DNA of 64,000 bases from Chitinophagaceae bacterium (lineage in GTDB: Bacteria; Bacteroidota; Bacteroidia; Chitinophagales; Chitinophagaceae): assembly GCA_019638595.1 (NCBI GenBank), contig JAHBTJ010000026.1, positions 1 to 64,000 on the forward strand, read 5' to 3'. Position numbers and translations under genes: made by a program. Below the pieces are notes generated by a model, which saw only the letters and a program-made list of their open reading frames with translations, had not been told where the DNA came from and searched no databases. The stretch's first letter is position 1. The number at the start of each line of letters is the position of its first letter. Of the stretch, positions 43,584 to 51,934 are shown one piece after another.

Positions 43584-44732
43584 ATGTCATTGAACGAAGT
43601 TTATATTAACAGAACATCACATTTTTTTCCAAATAAGCCTGTGCCAAACGATGAAATGGAAGAATACCTGGGATATATTAACGGGAAGCCTTCCAAATCG
43701 AGGAGGATTGTGTTACGCAATAACGCAATTACCAATCGTTATTATGCCCTGGAAAAGGGTGGAAAAGTTACGCATACCAACGCACAGCTTACCGCGTTGG
43801 CCATAAAGGAACTGTTTAAAGCCGACCCCAACGGAATAAGGAACATTGATGTATTGTCGTGCGGCACTTCATCGCCCGACCAAATGATGCCTTCTCACGG
43901 CTGTATGGTGCACGGATGGCTTCCGGAAATAGGCTCTATTGAAGTAGTATCTCCCAGCGGCGTTTGCTGTGCCGGCATGCACGCGTTAAAGTACGCTTAC
44001 ATGGCTGTAAAAACAGGTGATGCAAAAAACGCCCTTGCAACCGGGTCGGAACGGTTTTCGGCTTCACTGGTAGCTCACCAGTTTGAAGATGAGGTGCACA
44101 AGCTGGAAGCATTGGAACAAAACCCTTATATCAGCTTTGATAAAGAATTTTTACGCTGGATGCTTTCTGACGGGGCAGCCGCATTTTTATTAAGCAACAG
44201 GAAAAACGAAACGGGGCTGAGCTTAAAAATTGAATGGCTGGAAGGAATATCGTATGCAGACCACATGGAGCCCTGCATGTATATGGGCGCCGAAAAGCAG
44301 CCCGACGGCACATTAAAAAGCTATCTTGAGTTTGACCACCACGAGATGAATGAAAAGTCGGTGCTGAGCATTAAGCAGGATGTAAAATTGCTAAGTGAAA
44401 ATATTGTTCCTTATGGCGGTAAAATGCTCAAGCGTTTATTTGATACCAAGGGAATAACACCAGGGGATATCACGTACTATATGCCCCACATGTCGAGCAA
44501 CTTTTTTAAAGATAAAATTTACCAGGAGCATGTGAAAAACGGTATTGAGATCCCGTACGAAAAGTGGTTCGTGAATTTAAGCACCGTAGGCAACGTAGGG
44601 GCGGCATCGGTATATTTTATGGTAGATGAACTGTTCAACAGCGGCAAGCTGAAAAAAGGTGACAAGCTGTTGCTGCTGGTTCCGGAAAGTTCCCGTTTTT
44701 CTTATATGTACGGGCTGCTTACGGTTTGCTAA
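43584..44732 (+). CDS. darB: dialkylresorcinol ketosynthase (KAS III-like)
   Basis: A 382-residue thiolase-fold enzyme. The nucleophile is in SGVCCAGMHALKYAY, most likely C129; MPHMSSNFFKDK holds the catalytic His and NLSTVGNVGAASVYF the Asn region. It starts LNEVYINRTSHFFPNKPV, typical of DarB. It condenses a beta-ketoacyl unit with an alpha,beta-unsaturated acyl unit on the way to dialkylresorcinol, with DarA. Full length, no frameshift. Confidence 0.9.
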   Translation: MSLNEVYINRTSHFFPNKPVPNDEMEEYLGYINGKPSKSRRIVLRNNAITNRYYALEKGGKVTHTNAQLTALAIKELFKADPNGIRNIDVLSCGTSSPDQMMPSHGCMVHGWLPEIGSIEVVSPSGVCCAGMHALKYAYMAVKTGDAKNALATGSERFSASLVAHQFEDEVHKLEALEQNPYISFDKEFLRWMLSDGAAAFLLSNRKNETGLSLKIEWLEGISYADHMEPCMYMGAEKQPDGTLKSYLEFDHHEMNEKSVLSIKQDVKLLSENIVPYGGKMLKRLFDTKGITPGDITYYMPHMSSNFFKDKIYQEHVKNGIEIPYEKWFVNLSTVGNVGAASVYFMVDELFNSGKLKKGDKLLLLVPESSRFSYMYGLLTVC

Positions 44733-44794
44733 ACAGCAATTGCAGTATATTCATTTTTCTTTCTTTATGTTAGAAATGATAAAATAACATTGGC

Positions 44795-45199
44795 ATGAAA
44801 AAAGAAGACATTCCGCAGGATAAAGGCGCCCTGGGCAACGAGGTTTCGTATGTTGTTGATGAAAATGGGAAATATACCACCGGCATCAGCAATGGGTGGG
44901 ATGTTAAGATCAAGGCGCTGGATGTTGCCTGGAGCGATATAGAAAAAAAAGTGAACGAGGCAAAGCAAAAGCTGCTGAACGATGAAGCCAGCCCCATTCT
45001 TTATTTTATGGAATTGAAGATCATGGATCTGCCAATCGTTGCCGCTTATACCGGCTTTTGGCAATGGCAGATCAGGCGGCACCTTAAACCCTCCGTATTC
45101 AACAGGCTTTCCGAAAAAAAAATTCAGCAATACGCGGAGCTGTTTGAAATAACACCGGGGGAGCTAAGGAATGCGAAACAGATTTTATCTAACCGCTAA
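44795..45199 (+). CDS. conserved hypothetical protein of the dar arm
   Basis: A 134-residue soluble protein: SYVVDENGKYTTGISNGWDVKIKALDVAW, VNEAKQKLLNDEASPILYFMELKIMDLPIVAAYTGFWQWQIRRHLKP, LFEITPGELRNAKQ. No family name known to me, but the helical, conserved-looking body and its position between darB and the BtrH-like gene on the same strand suggest a small accessory protein of the pathway. Confidence 0.65.
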   Translation: MKKEDIPQDKGALGNEVSYVVDENGKYTTGISNGWDVKIKALDVAWSDIEKKVNEAKQKLLNDEASPILYFMELKIMDLPIVAAYTGFWQWQIRRHLKPSVFNRLSEKKIQQYAELFEITPGELRNAKQILSNR

Positions 45200-45252
45200 A
45201 CATATGCCGGCACAATGCCGGCAGGAAAGCAACTGCATTTATACAGGCATAC

Positions 45253-46272
45253 ATGAAACTTGATTTTACACACGCGCAGGCGGCTCATTGCGAAAATGGT
45301 GTTACAACAAGTCTTTTACGGCACTATGGCGTACAGCAAATAACAGAACCGCTTGCTTTTGGTATCGGCTCAGGATTATTTTTTATTTATATTCCTTTCA
45401 TGAAAGTAAATGGCGGACCGGCCATCTCTTTCCGAACCATGCCGGGCATGATATTCAAACGTACCTGCAAATCGCTCAACATTCCCATTTTGCGAAAAAA
45501 ATTCTTGTCCGAAGAAAAAGCGCAGCTTGAATTAGATGCGAGATTGAATGCGGGCGAACCTGCCGCCTGCCAGGTAGGCGTTTATTATCTTCCCTATTTT
45601 CCCAGGGAATACCGGTTTCATTTTAACGCACATAACCTGATCGTTGTAGGTAAGGAAGCAGACAATTACATCATCAGCGACCCGATCATGGAAACACTGG
45701 TATCCATGAGCAGCTACGAATTGAAAAGAGTACGGTTTGCCAAAGGCCCGTTGGCCCCGCATGGTCAATTATATTACCCCAGGGAAAGAAAACCGGTTAC
45801 CAACGAACAAATAAAAGCAGCTATTGTTACGGGGATCAAACGGAATGTGCGCGACATGCTGCACATCCCCGGAAACTTTGCCGGTATCAGCGGCATAAAG
45901 TATACCGCAAAAAAGATAAAAAAATGGCGTGATTCGCTGGGACTTGAAAAATCGCGCAGCTACCTGGCACAATTGGTTCGTATGCAGGAGGAAATTGGTA
46001 CCGGCGGAGGCGGCTTCCGTTTTATATACGGCGCTTTCCTGCAGCAGGCGTACGCATACCACCAGGTGGATGAACTAATGGATATTTCGCGGCAGTTTAC
46101 AAGAGCCGGCGACCGCTGGCGGGATGCAGCAGTTCAGGCATCAGGCATATACAAAGGAAGGCTCGCCCTGCAGCAGGATTATAACCATATGGGAGATATG
46201 CTGCTGGAAATAGCAGACATGGAAAAAGCCGCTTTTAAGGAACTGGCTGTTGCTGTAAAGAAGATGAAATGA
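45253..46272 (+). CDS. BtrH N-terminal domain protein
   Basis: A 339-residue protein with HCENGVTTSLLRHYG at the N terminus, the catalytic Cys region of the BtrH fold, followed by AFGIGSGLFFIYIPF and HNLIVVGKEADNYIISDP. In butirosin synthesis BtrH transfers an acyl chain from an acyl carrier protein to an amine. The C-terminal half is helical (DUF4872-like). Here it could move an acyl chain from ACP onto the resorcinol lipid; this is inference. It is followed by a 7-base-period repeat and an ABC ATPase. Confidence 0.82.
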   Translation: MKLDFTHAQAAHCENGVTTSLLRHYGVQQITEPLAFGIGSGLFFIYIPFMKVNGGPAISFRTMPGMIFKRTCKSLNIPILRKKFLSEEKAQLELDARLNAGEPAACQVGVYYLPYFPREYRFHFNAHNLIVVGKEADNYIISDPIMETLVSMSSYELKRVRFAKGPLAPHGQLYYPRERKPVTNEQIKAAIVTGIKRNVRDMLHIPGNFAGISGIKYTAKKIKKWRDSLGLEKSRSYLAQLVRMQEEIGTGGGGFRFIYGAFLQQAYAYHQVDELMDISRQFTRAGDRWRDAAVQASGIYKGRLALQQDYNHMGDMLLEIADMEKAAFKELAVAVKKMK

Positions 46273-46285
46273 GCTGTGGGCTGCG

Positions 46286-46431
46286 GGCGGAGAGGTGTGG
46301 GCGATGAGCGGTGAGCTATCAGCCGTCAGCAATTTATAGTTTATAGTTTTTTGTTTTTTGTTTATAGTTGAGAACAAACCTGAAACTTCAAACCACAAAC
46401 CCGGAACTTCAAACTAAAAACTACAAACCTC
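46286..46431. repeat. degenerate 7-base-period repeat tract
   Basis: The gap between the BtrH-like gene and the ABC ATPase is made of short units in step of seven: GAGCTATC/AGCCGTC, TTTATAG/TTTATAG, then GAAACTT-CAAACCA-CAAACCC-GGAACTT-CAAACTA-AAAACTA-CAAACCT. Related tracts lie at 47180-47320 and 53168-53330 and shorter ones at many gene ends. Confidence 0.65.
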
Positions 46432-47175
46432 TTGTCTTCCGCAATCAACATACAAAACCTGGGCTTTGGCTACAAAGGCCAAACCAAACAGGTAATTCCG
46501 TGTCTTGACTTACAGGTAGCGGAGGGTGAGCGTTTTGGCATATTTGGTCCCAACGGCGCCGGTAAAACCACGCTCATGAACATCATGACCGGTTTACTTC
46601 CTTATGAATCGGGTTCAGTACAATTGTTGGGGCATGAAATAAAAAATCACAAAAAAAAGATCAATACCCTGTTTGGTTTTGTTCCGCAGGATTTTTCTTT
46701 TTACCACGAATTGAGTCCAGTAGAGAATATGGAATTTTTTGGAGCATGGGCCGGCTTAAACAAAATGCAAATCGTACGCAAAACAGATGAGCTGCTGAAT
46801 ATAATGTCGTTACAGGATGTAAGAAAGAAAGCGGTACATACTTTTTCCGGGGGTATGAAACGGCGTGTTAACCTTGCCATTGCAGTAATGCACGAGCCTA
46901 AAATCCTTTTCCTGGATGAACCCACTGTAGGGGTAGATGTACAAACAAGATATGCTATCATCGGCTACCTTAAACAGCTTAATAAAGAAGGTATGACGCT
47001 TGTATATACGTCTCACCAGTTGAAAGAAGCAGAAGATCTTTGCAACAAAGTAGCCCTGATAGACCAGGGAGCGATCATCGCGAACAATACGCTGCCGGTA
47101 CTATTGCAGGAACATGCACAGGACGGACTGGAAGGGTTATTCCTGAACCTTACCGGAAGAGCGTATAGGGATTAA
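46432..47175 (+). CDS. ABC transporter ATP-binding protein (permease missing)
   Basis: A 247-residue ATPase with Walker A FGPNGAGKTTLM, Q-loop FVPQDFSFY, signature FSGGMKRRVNLA, Walker B KILFLDEPTVGV and H-loop YTSHQLKEAE, typical of drug/lipid exporters. The best start is TTG at 46432 (SSAINIQNLGF); no ATG precedes conserved sequence. Flexirubin-type loci normally have a permease gene directly after the ATPase; here 7-base repeats and a convergent gene follow, so the partner is lost or elsewhere. Confidence 0.88.
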   Translation: MSSAINIQNLGFGYKGQTKQVIPCLDLQVAEGERFGIFGPNGAGKTTLMNIMTGLLPYESGSVQLLGHEIKNHKKKINTLFGFVPQDFSFYHELSPVENMEFFGAWAGLNKMQIVRKTDELLNIMSLQDVRKKAVHTFSGGMKRRVNLAIAVMHEPKILFLDEPTVGVDVQTRYAIIGYLKQLNKEGMTLVYTSHQLKEAEDLCNKVALIDQGAIIANNTLPVLLQEHAQDGLEGLFLNLTGRAYRD

Positions 47176-47179
47176 GAGT

Positions 47180-47320
47180 TGGTGGTTAGTGGTTGAGAGC
47201 TATCGGCTGTCAGCTATCGGCCGTCAGTGTCTTTGTGTAGCTCCGTGGTTCACAAAACGTCAACTTATTTCAGGCAGACACACACTATAAACAAAAAACC
47301 ATAAACTATAAACTATAAAT
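47180..47320. repeat. degenerate 7-base-period repeat tract
   Basis: Units in step of seven run on from the ABC ATPase stop: GTTGGTG-GTTAGTG-GTTGAGA-GCTATCG-GCTGTCA-GCTATCG-GCCGTCA, and later AAACTAT-AAACTAT-AAATTG. No gene is present between the two convergent genes. Confidence 0.6.
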
Positions 47321-47330
47321 TGTTTTCAAT

Positions 47331-50300
47331 TTAATTCTTCCTGATCACTATCAACGGTCCATTGTTTTGTGTTGCAATAAAAAGCGGTTTTTTATTTTGA
47401 TTTACAATTACCAGGTCACGCACATCTCCTAAGCTAACAAAGCCTGTTTCTGCAGGATAAGCAGTTTTAAAATTGCCCTTACCATCTCCATACAGGATCC
47501 AGCCTGGGCTGGCATCCATTTTACCAAGTTGGGGACGCCACGAATAAAAATTACCGGCTATTGCCAGGTCTTTCCGTCCATCGCCATTCCAATCTCCCGT
47601 TACGATCCCCTGTGTTGCAGAAAACTGAGCCTCTGCGGGCAATTCATGGCGAATAAATTTCCCGTCTTTATTTTCATAATATACCGATGCCAGGTCAAAA
47701 GCCCTGATAATCCTGGCTGCATCTATTTCTTCCTTTGTAAAAACCTGGTCGAAAGTGGCATCCGCATACTTATCATAGGAAGAAAATTTGTTCTTTATAG
47801 AAGGTATCTGCTCTGCAAGCTCATCCAGCCAGTTATAGGGATGAGGCTTCCCCTGGATATAGGTGCTGATCACAGGATCAATGGAACCATTGTTATCAAA
47901 ATCACTGTAATAGATGCTCAGCGGTTCTTCAACATTTGCCCGGAACCGGGTATTCAATCCCGCATTGCCTGCAATAATATCAATATCACCGTCGCCATCC
48001 ATGTCATCCAGCAGTATCCTGCTCCATAACCCGTTGCTTTTATCCAATCCATAGTTTTCCGTGCGGTTGATCAGCTTTCCGTTCTCATTCTCAAATACTG
48101 TTACCGGCATAAATTCACCTGCTACCACCAGATCCGGCCAGCCGTCCCCGTTCACATCTCCCCAGGCGCAGGTTGTAACCATACCAGGTAACCGAAGACT
48201 TTGTTCCGGCTGCTCAGAAGCATATTCAAATTTTATTGTACCATTTTTACTTTCATTACGCAATAAATAGCTGGTTGCCGGCACCGGAAATTCTCCCGGC
48301 TTTGAACGTCCGCCTATAAAAATATCCAGGTCGCCATCCTTATCATAATCTGCCACCGCAATACAGCTACTGTTTGTCATCAGTTCCGGCAAACCGCCGG
48401 TTGTTTTCCTGAAATTTCCCCTGCCGTCATTTATATACAGCTCACACTGGTATTGCGGGCTTCTGTCCCTGAAAACCGATCCTCCTTTGGTAATGAACAG
48501 GTCCAGGTCTTTGTCGCCATCCGCGTCAAACAGGATCACCCCGGCATCATCCGCCGTTTCCGCATCAGCCCAGGGCTGTGATGCGGCAGGAACAAATGTT
48601 GCATTCCCGGTTTGCAGGTAAAGCTTTCCCCGCGCCTCTATAGTTCCCCCGATAAAAACATCTTCCAGTCCGTCGCCGTTCACATCTCCTTTTGCCAGAT
48701 GAGGCCCCTGCCTTGATAGCTGGTATGGAAGCAGCGGCTGAAATTTAAAATCAACAAAGCTGCCTGCCACATGCCTGAAGTTCAAACCGGATAACGATGT
48801 ATAATCAGTAAAAGAACGGTTGAACTGGTTTTCCGGCTGCGATATTTCTTTTGCCGCATCCCAACTAAAACGCAGCAGGGTATCCGCTTTGCCGTTTTGC
48901 GAGATATTAACTTTTCCATCCGGCCAAATTATTTTAACCTGCTTATATACGGATGCTGCTCCCAGCCCGAAATGAAGCGTTGGCGGAACAGCAGACTGAA
49001 AGCCCCTGGTAGTATACATTTCCCGGAACTGGTTCATACTGTCTGTAGAAACAAAAACCTTAGCTCCCAGCCCGGCGCTGTTTCCTTCAGGGCCTTTGAG
49101 CTCTACTTTCAGGAAATGACCGGTAGTCTGCTTATCTGTATGGTTTTCGTAAATATCCGCCACCTGGTTGGTATTGCAAACAACCAGGTCGAGGTCGCCG
49201 TCATTATCCAGGTCGGCATATGCCGCACCGGTTGATATAGTGGCATGATCAAATCCCCAGTCTTTTACTTTATTGGAGAAACCCAACTGCCGGTTATTGG
49301 AAAATATATAGTTGTTGATCCTTGTCGTGGGAAGGCCTTTTACCAGTTCCCAGGTATTCAATGGCTTACCCTGATCCTTCGCCTTTTTCTGCGCCTCAGC
49401 AAATGTGTATTTCAAAAAATCCAGGTTTGTAAAGTCTCTCAGGTAACCGTTGGTAATAAAAAGGTCTTTCCAGCCATCGTTATCAAAGTCTGCCAGCAAG
49501 GGCGCCCAGCTCCAGTCTGTGCCATATACCCCTGCCAGTTGCCCTATCTCACTGAACTGAGGCACATCGGCCACGCTAATACCCAGGTTTAACTGGAGCA
49601 TATTACGCATGTTCTGGTAATGAAAGCCACTGTCGGTCATCGTAGCGTAATGCAGATACGTATCGGGACCCCGGAGCAGCTTCTGACGCCGGTTATCTTC
49701 TGCCAGCATGTCCAAAGTAATAATATCCGGCAACAGGTCATTGTTATAATCTTCTATATCGCAGCCCATGGAAGACTGGGAAATATGCCCCATACTATTT
49801 TCAAGCACTTCTTTAAAAGTTCCATTCCTGTTATTCAGGTACAGGAAATCCTGCTCGTTGTAATCGTTGGTAACATATATATCCGGCCAACCATCATTGT
49901 TTAAATCGCTGACGGACACTCCCAGTCCAAAGTTCAGACCACCGCCATAAATTCCCGCCGCTTCGCTGATATCAACAAATTTGCCGTTGTCGTTCCTGTA
50001 GAGCCGGTTTCCGAACTTCGGGTGACGTTTGCTTCTCAACTTGGTTGTATTGAAAAATGGGTTGTAAAACATATCGCCGTGGTTCACCAGGAAAAAATCC
50101 AGGTCGCCATCAAGATCCATATCAAAAAAAACAGCCTGTGTAGAAAAGGTTCCCGGCGCGTCCAATCCCATCCCGGTAGCTTTTTCTGTAAAAACGGGTA
50201 TACCGTCTTTCAATCCGTTGTTTATATACAGCTCATTTTTCCTGTCTGCATCCTCTCCCGGACCGGAATAACATACATAGATATCCGGCAAGCCATCCCC

Positions 50301-50669
50301 GTTCACATCCGCCATGGTTACACCCGTAGTCCATTTTGTTCTGCCCGCCACACCTGCGGTCTCTGTAATGTCTTCAAACCGCATATTTCCCCTGTTCAGG
50401 TAAAGCTTGTTGGGAACCATATTGCCTGTAAAATAAATATCCGGCAATCCATCATTGTTCAGGTCCCCTACAGCCACTCCATTCCCATTATACATATATT
50501 CATATGTCATCACATTCAGCTTATCATCCTCGGTTACTTCATTTACAAACCGCACGCCGGTCTTGTCCGGTTGCAGCCGGGTAAATAAAGTATTTCTCTC
50601 CGCATTTTTCTTTCCACAGCCATATTGCAATATCAATATTACCGCCACTATCAGCTTTGTCCATTTCAT
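47331..50669 (-). CDS. CRTAC1-family lipoprotein with VCBS/FG-GAP repeats and ASPIC/UnbV domain
   Basis: An 1112-residue protein. The N terminus MKWTKLIVAVILILQYGC ends in a lipobox, so it should be a lipoprotein. Many FG-GAP/VCBS units repeat the calcium-binding DxNxDGxxD pattern (DLNNDGLPDIYFTGN, DVNGDGLPDIYVCYSG, DFDNDGWKDLFITNG, DKDGDLDIFIGG). An ASPIC/UnbV segment lies mid-protein (LHFGLGAASVYKQVKIIWPDG). Such proteins usually accompany TonB receptor/SusD pairs for glycan uptake and bind ligands at the cell surface. Here only a susD tail remains upstream. No frame break despite the length. Confidence 0.9.
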   Translation of the reverse strand: MKWTKLIVAVILILQYGCGKKNAERNTLFTRLQPDKTGVRFVNEVTEDDKLNVMTYEYMYNGNGVAVGDLNNDGLPDIYFTGNMVPNKLYLNRGNMRFEDITETAGVAGRTKWTTGVTMADVNGDGLPDIYVCYSGPGEDADRKNELYINNGLKDGIPVFTEKATGMGLDAPGTFSTQAVFFDMDLDGDLDFFLVNHGDMFYNPFFNTTKLRSKRHPKFGNRLYRNDNGKFVDISEAAGIYGGGLNFGLGVSVSDLNNDGWPDIYVTNDYNEQDFLYLNNRNGTFKEVLENSMGHISQSSMGCDIEDYNNDLLPDIITLDMLAEDNRRQKLLRGPDTYLHYATMTDSGFHYQNMRNMLQLNLGISVADVPQFSEIGQLAGVYGTDWSWAPLLADFDNDGWKDLFITNGYLRDFTNLDFLKYTFAEAQKKAKDQGKPLNTWELVKGLPTTRINNYIFSNNRQLGFSNKVKDWGFDHATISTGAAYADLDNDGDLDLVVCNTNQVADIYENHTDKQTTGHFLKVELKGPEGNSAGLGAKVFVSTDSMNQFREMYTTRGFQSAVPPTLHFGLGAASVYKQVKIIWPDGKVNISQNGKADTLLRFSWDAAKEISQPENQFNRSFTDYTSLSGLNFRHVAGSFVDFKFQPLLPYQLSRQGPHLAKGDVNGDGLEDVFIGGTIEARGKLYLQTGNATFVPAASQPWADAETADDAGVILFDADGDKDLDLFITKGGSVFRDRSPQYQCELYINDGRGNFRKTTGGLPELMTNSSCIAVADYDKDGDLDIFIGGRSKPGEFPVPATSYLLRNESKNGTIKFEYASEQPEQSLRLPGMVTTCAWGDVNGDGWPDLVVAGEFMPVTVFENENGKLINRTENYGLDKSNGLWSRILLDDMDGDGDIDIIAGNAGLNTRFRANVEEPLSIYYSDFDNNGSIDPVISTYIQGKPHPYNWLDELAEQIPSIKNKFSSYDKYADATFDQVFTKEEIDAARIIRAFDLASVYYENKDGKFIRHELPAEAQFSATQGIVTGDWNGDGRKDLAIAGNFYSWRPQLGKMDASPGWILYGDGKGNFKTAYPAETGFVSLGDVRDLVIVNQNKKPLFIATQNNGPLIVIRKN

Positions 50670-50692
50670 AAAACAGTATTGCTCCTAAACAA

Positions 50693-50721
50693 CATAAGAG
50701 CAAACTAAGTTTGCTCTTATG
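50693..50721. repeat. perfect 14-bp inverted repeat upstream of the CRTAC1 gene
   Basis: CATAAGAGCAAACT-A-AGTTTGCTCTTATG lies 24-52 bases upstream of the ATG at 50669 and between it and the susD remnant. It may be the end hairpin of the lost upstream operon part, an operator, or a structured leader. There is no T-run on the minus strand directly after it. Confidence 0.6.
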
Positions 50722-50748
50722 ATAAATGTAATTTACAAATTTAAATTA

Positions 50749-50796
50749 TTACCATCCCGGGTTTTGTTCCAGGTTGGGATCTTTGTCTATTTCTGA
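50749..50796 (-). pseudogene. C-terminal remnant of a RagB/SusD-family gene
   Basis: On the minus strand these bases read SEIDKDPNLEQNPGW and a stop, the conserved C terminus of RagB/SusD lipoproteins (typically ...EIDxNPNLxQNPGW). Upstream the frame is closed by a stop (TAA) after one further codon step and no SusD sequence continues. It is the correct distance and direction for a susD gene just before a CRTAC1 gene, so an upstream susC-susD pair was probably deleted. The remaining part of the 324-base gap (50797-50993) holds a LacI-type palindrome and a short 7-base repeat. Confidence 0.75.
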
Positions 50797-50840
50797 TTAA
50801 TGCGTCTTTCATTCATATATCTTTCCTTTGTTAAATTCAC

Positions 50841-50852
50841 GCAAACGTTTGC
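50841..50852. promoter_or_regulatory. LacI-type operator-like palindrome
   Basis: GCAAACGTTTGC is a perfect 12-base palindrome with the central CG step typical of LacI-family operators. It lies upstream of the susD remnant, where the regulator site of a lost glycan-uptake operon would be. No LacI gene is in the window. Confidence 0.45.
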
Positions 50853-50993
50853 CATTATGGGCTATCAGCTTTCAGCTATGAGTTGCGAACCTTAACACCC
50901 CTGTGCCTGAAACTTGCAACCTGTAACCGACAAAAAAAGACCCTTCCGGAGAAAGGTCCTTTTGGATTGTTAGTAGCCCCAAAACCAATATTG

Positions 50994-51866
50994 TTACTGA
51001 CCCGGTCTGCCCTGCCGCATAAACATATTCTGCATTTCGCTGGCCGGTTTCAGCTCTATGCCTTTAGGCACTTCAAATGTTTTATCTGGTATTACAGCAT
51101 CCAGCTCTACCTTAGTTACTTCCATGTTCATTTTAAAGCCATTGGGCCTGCTCATTTCGTACCCCATCACAAAACCTTCTATCTTATCAAGCCCCGCAAA
51201 TCCTCCAAATCCTATCCTGCCTCTTCCGCCGCCAAAGCTACCGCTAAACCCTCTTCCGCCACCGCCAAATCCCGCGTTCCCGGAAGCAGGATAACCTTCG
51301 GCCATTTTAAATTCAGGAGCATACCAAACCGTTAGCTCATTCTCCTCTCCCTGTCTTGTTTTAGTTTTTACGATAGCTTTTTTACAGGTATAGCCTGCTA
51401 TTTTTTTTGTTTCCTCTGCTTTTACTATTTCAACTTCCGGAGCCGTAAAATTGTTTTGTGTATTTTGTCCACCCCTGGCTTCCCGTAGCGAGTCCATACG
51501 TTCCTGCATTCTCTTTCTCATTTCAGCTTCATCCGCCTCATTGCTATAATAGCCTGTTTTACGCCCCATAGCTTCTATAATAGTAGTAGTTTTTTTATTC
51601 AGGCGGTCAATGATCACCGTATTGTTACCAAAATCGGTTTCACTGAAAGTTTTTATAAAATTTTTCGAAAAAAATACTGTATTCTTACTCTCCATCCCGG
51701 TAGGAAAACCTCCTCCATCACCATCTCCTTCCTGCTGCCGGTTGGGATTTTCCGGAAACGTAATTTCAGTTTTTGACTTAACAACGGCACTTTCAATTGT
51801 TTTTTGCTGTGCCGTTATACACAATGCAATCAGAAAAAACAAGCCGGTCAATGCAGACTTCTTCAT
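50994..51866 (-). CDS. GLPGLI-family-like exported protein with Gly-rich insert
   Basis: A 290-residue protein with signal peptide MKKSALTGLFFLIALCITAQ. Features of the family: KKIAGYTCKKAIVKTKTRQ, ELTVWYAPEF, and a C-terminal EVTKVELDAVIPDKTFEVPKGIEL. Where most members have the GLPGLI segment there is a glycine/arginine-rich insert (GGGGRGFSGSFGGGRGRIGFGG) and then FAGLDKIEGFVMGYEM. Function is unknown; family members are often secreted peptides or proteins near TonB receptors. A TAATTTTG -7 box on the minus strand lies at 51884-51891. Confidence 0.75.
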   Translation of the reverse strand: MKKSALTGLFFLIALCITAQQKTIESAVVKSKTEITFPENPNRQQEGDGDGGGFPTGMESKNTVFFSKNFIKTFSETDFGNNTVIIDRLNKKTTTIIEAMGRKTGYYSNEADEAEMRKRMQERMDSLREARGGQNTQNNFTAPEVEIVKAEETKKIAGYTCKKAIVKTKTRQGEENELTVWYAPEFKMAEGYPASGNAGFGGGGRGFSGSFGGGRGRIGFGGFAGLDKIEGFVMGYEMSRPNGFKMNMEVTKVELDAVIPDKTFEVPKGIELKPASEMQNMFMRQGRPGQ

Positions 51867-51934
51867 GCTCAAATATTATATACCAAAATTACAATGTGTA
51901 CGAATCTGTTATTGCCGGTAGAAGTTAAATAAGG

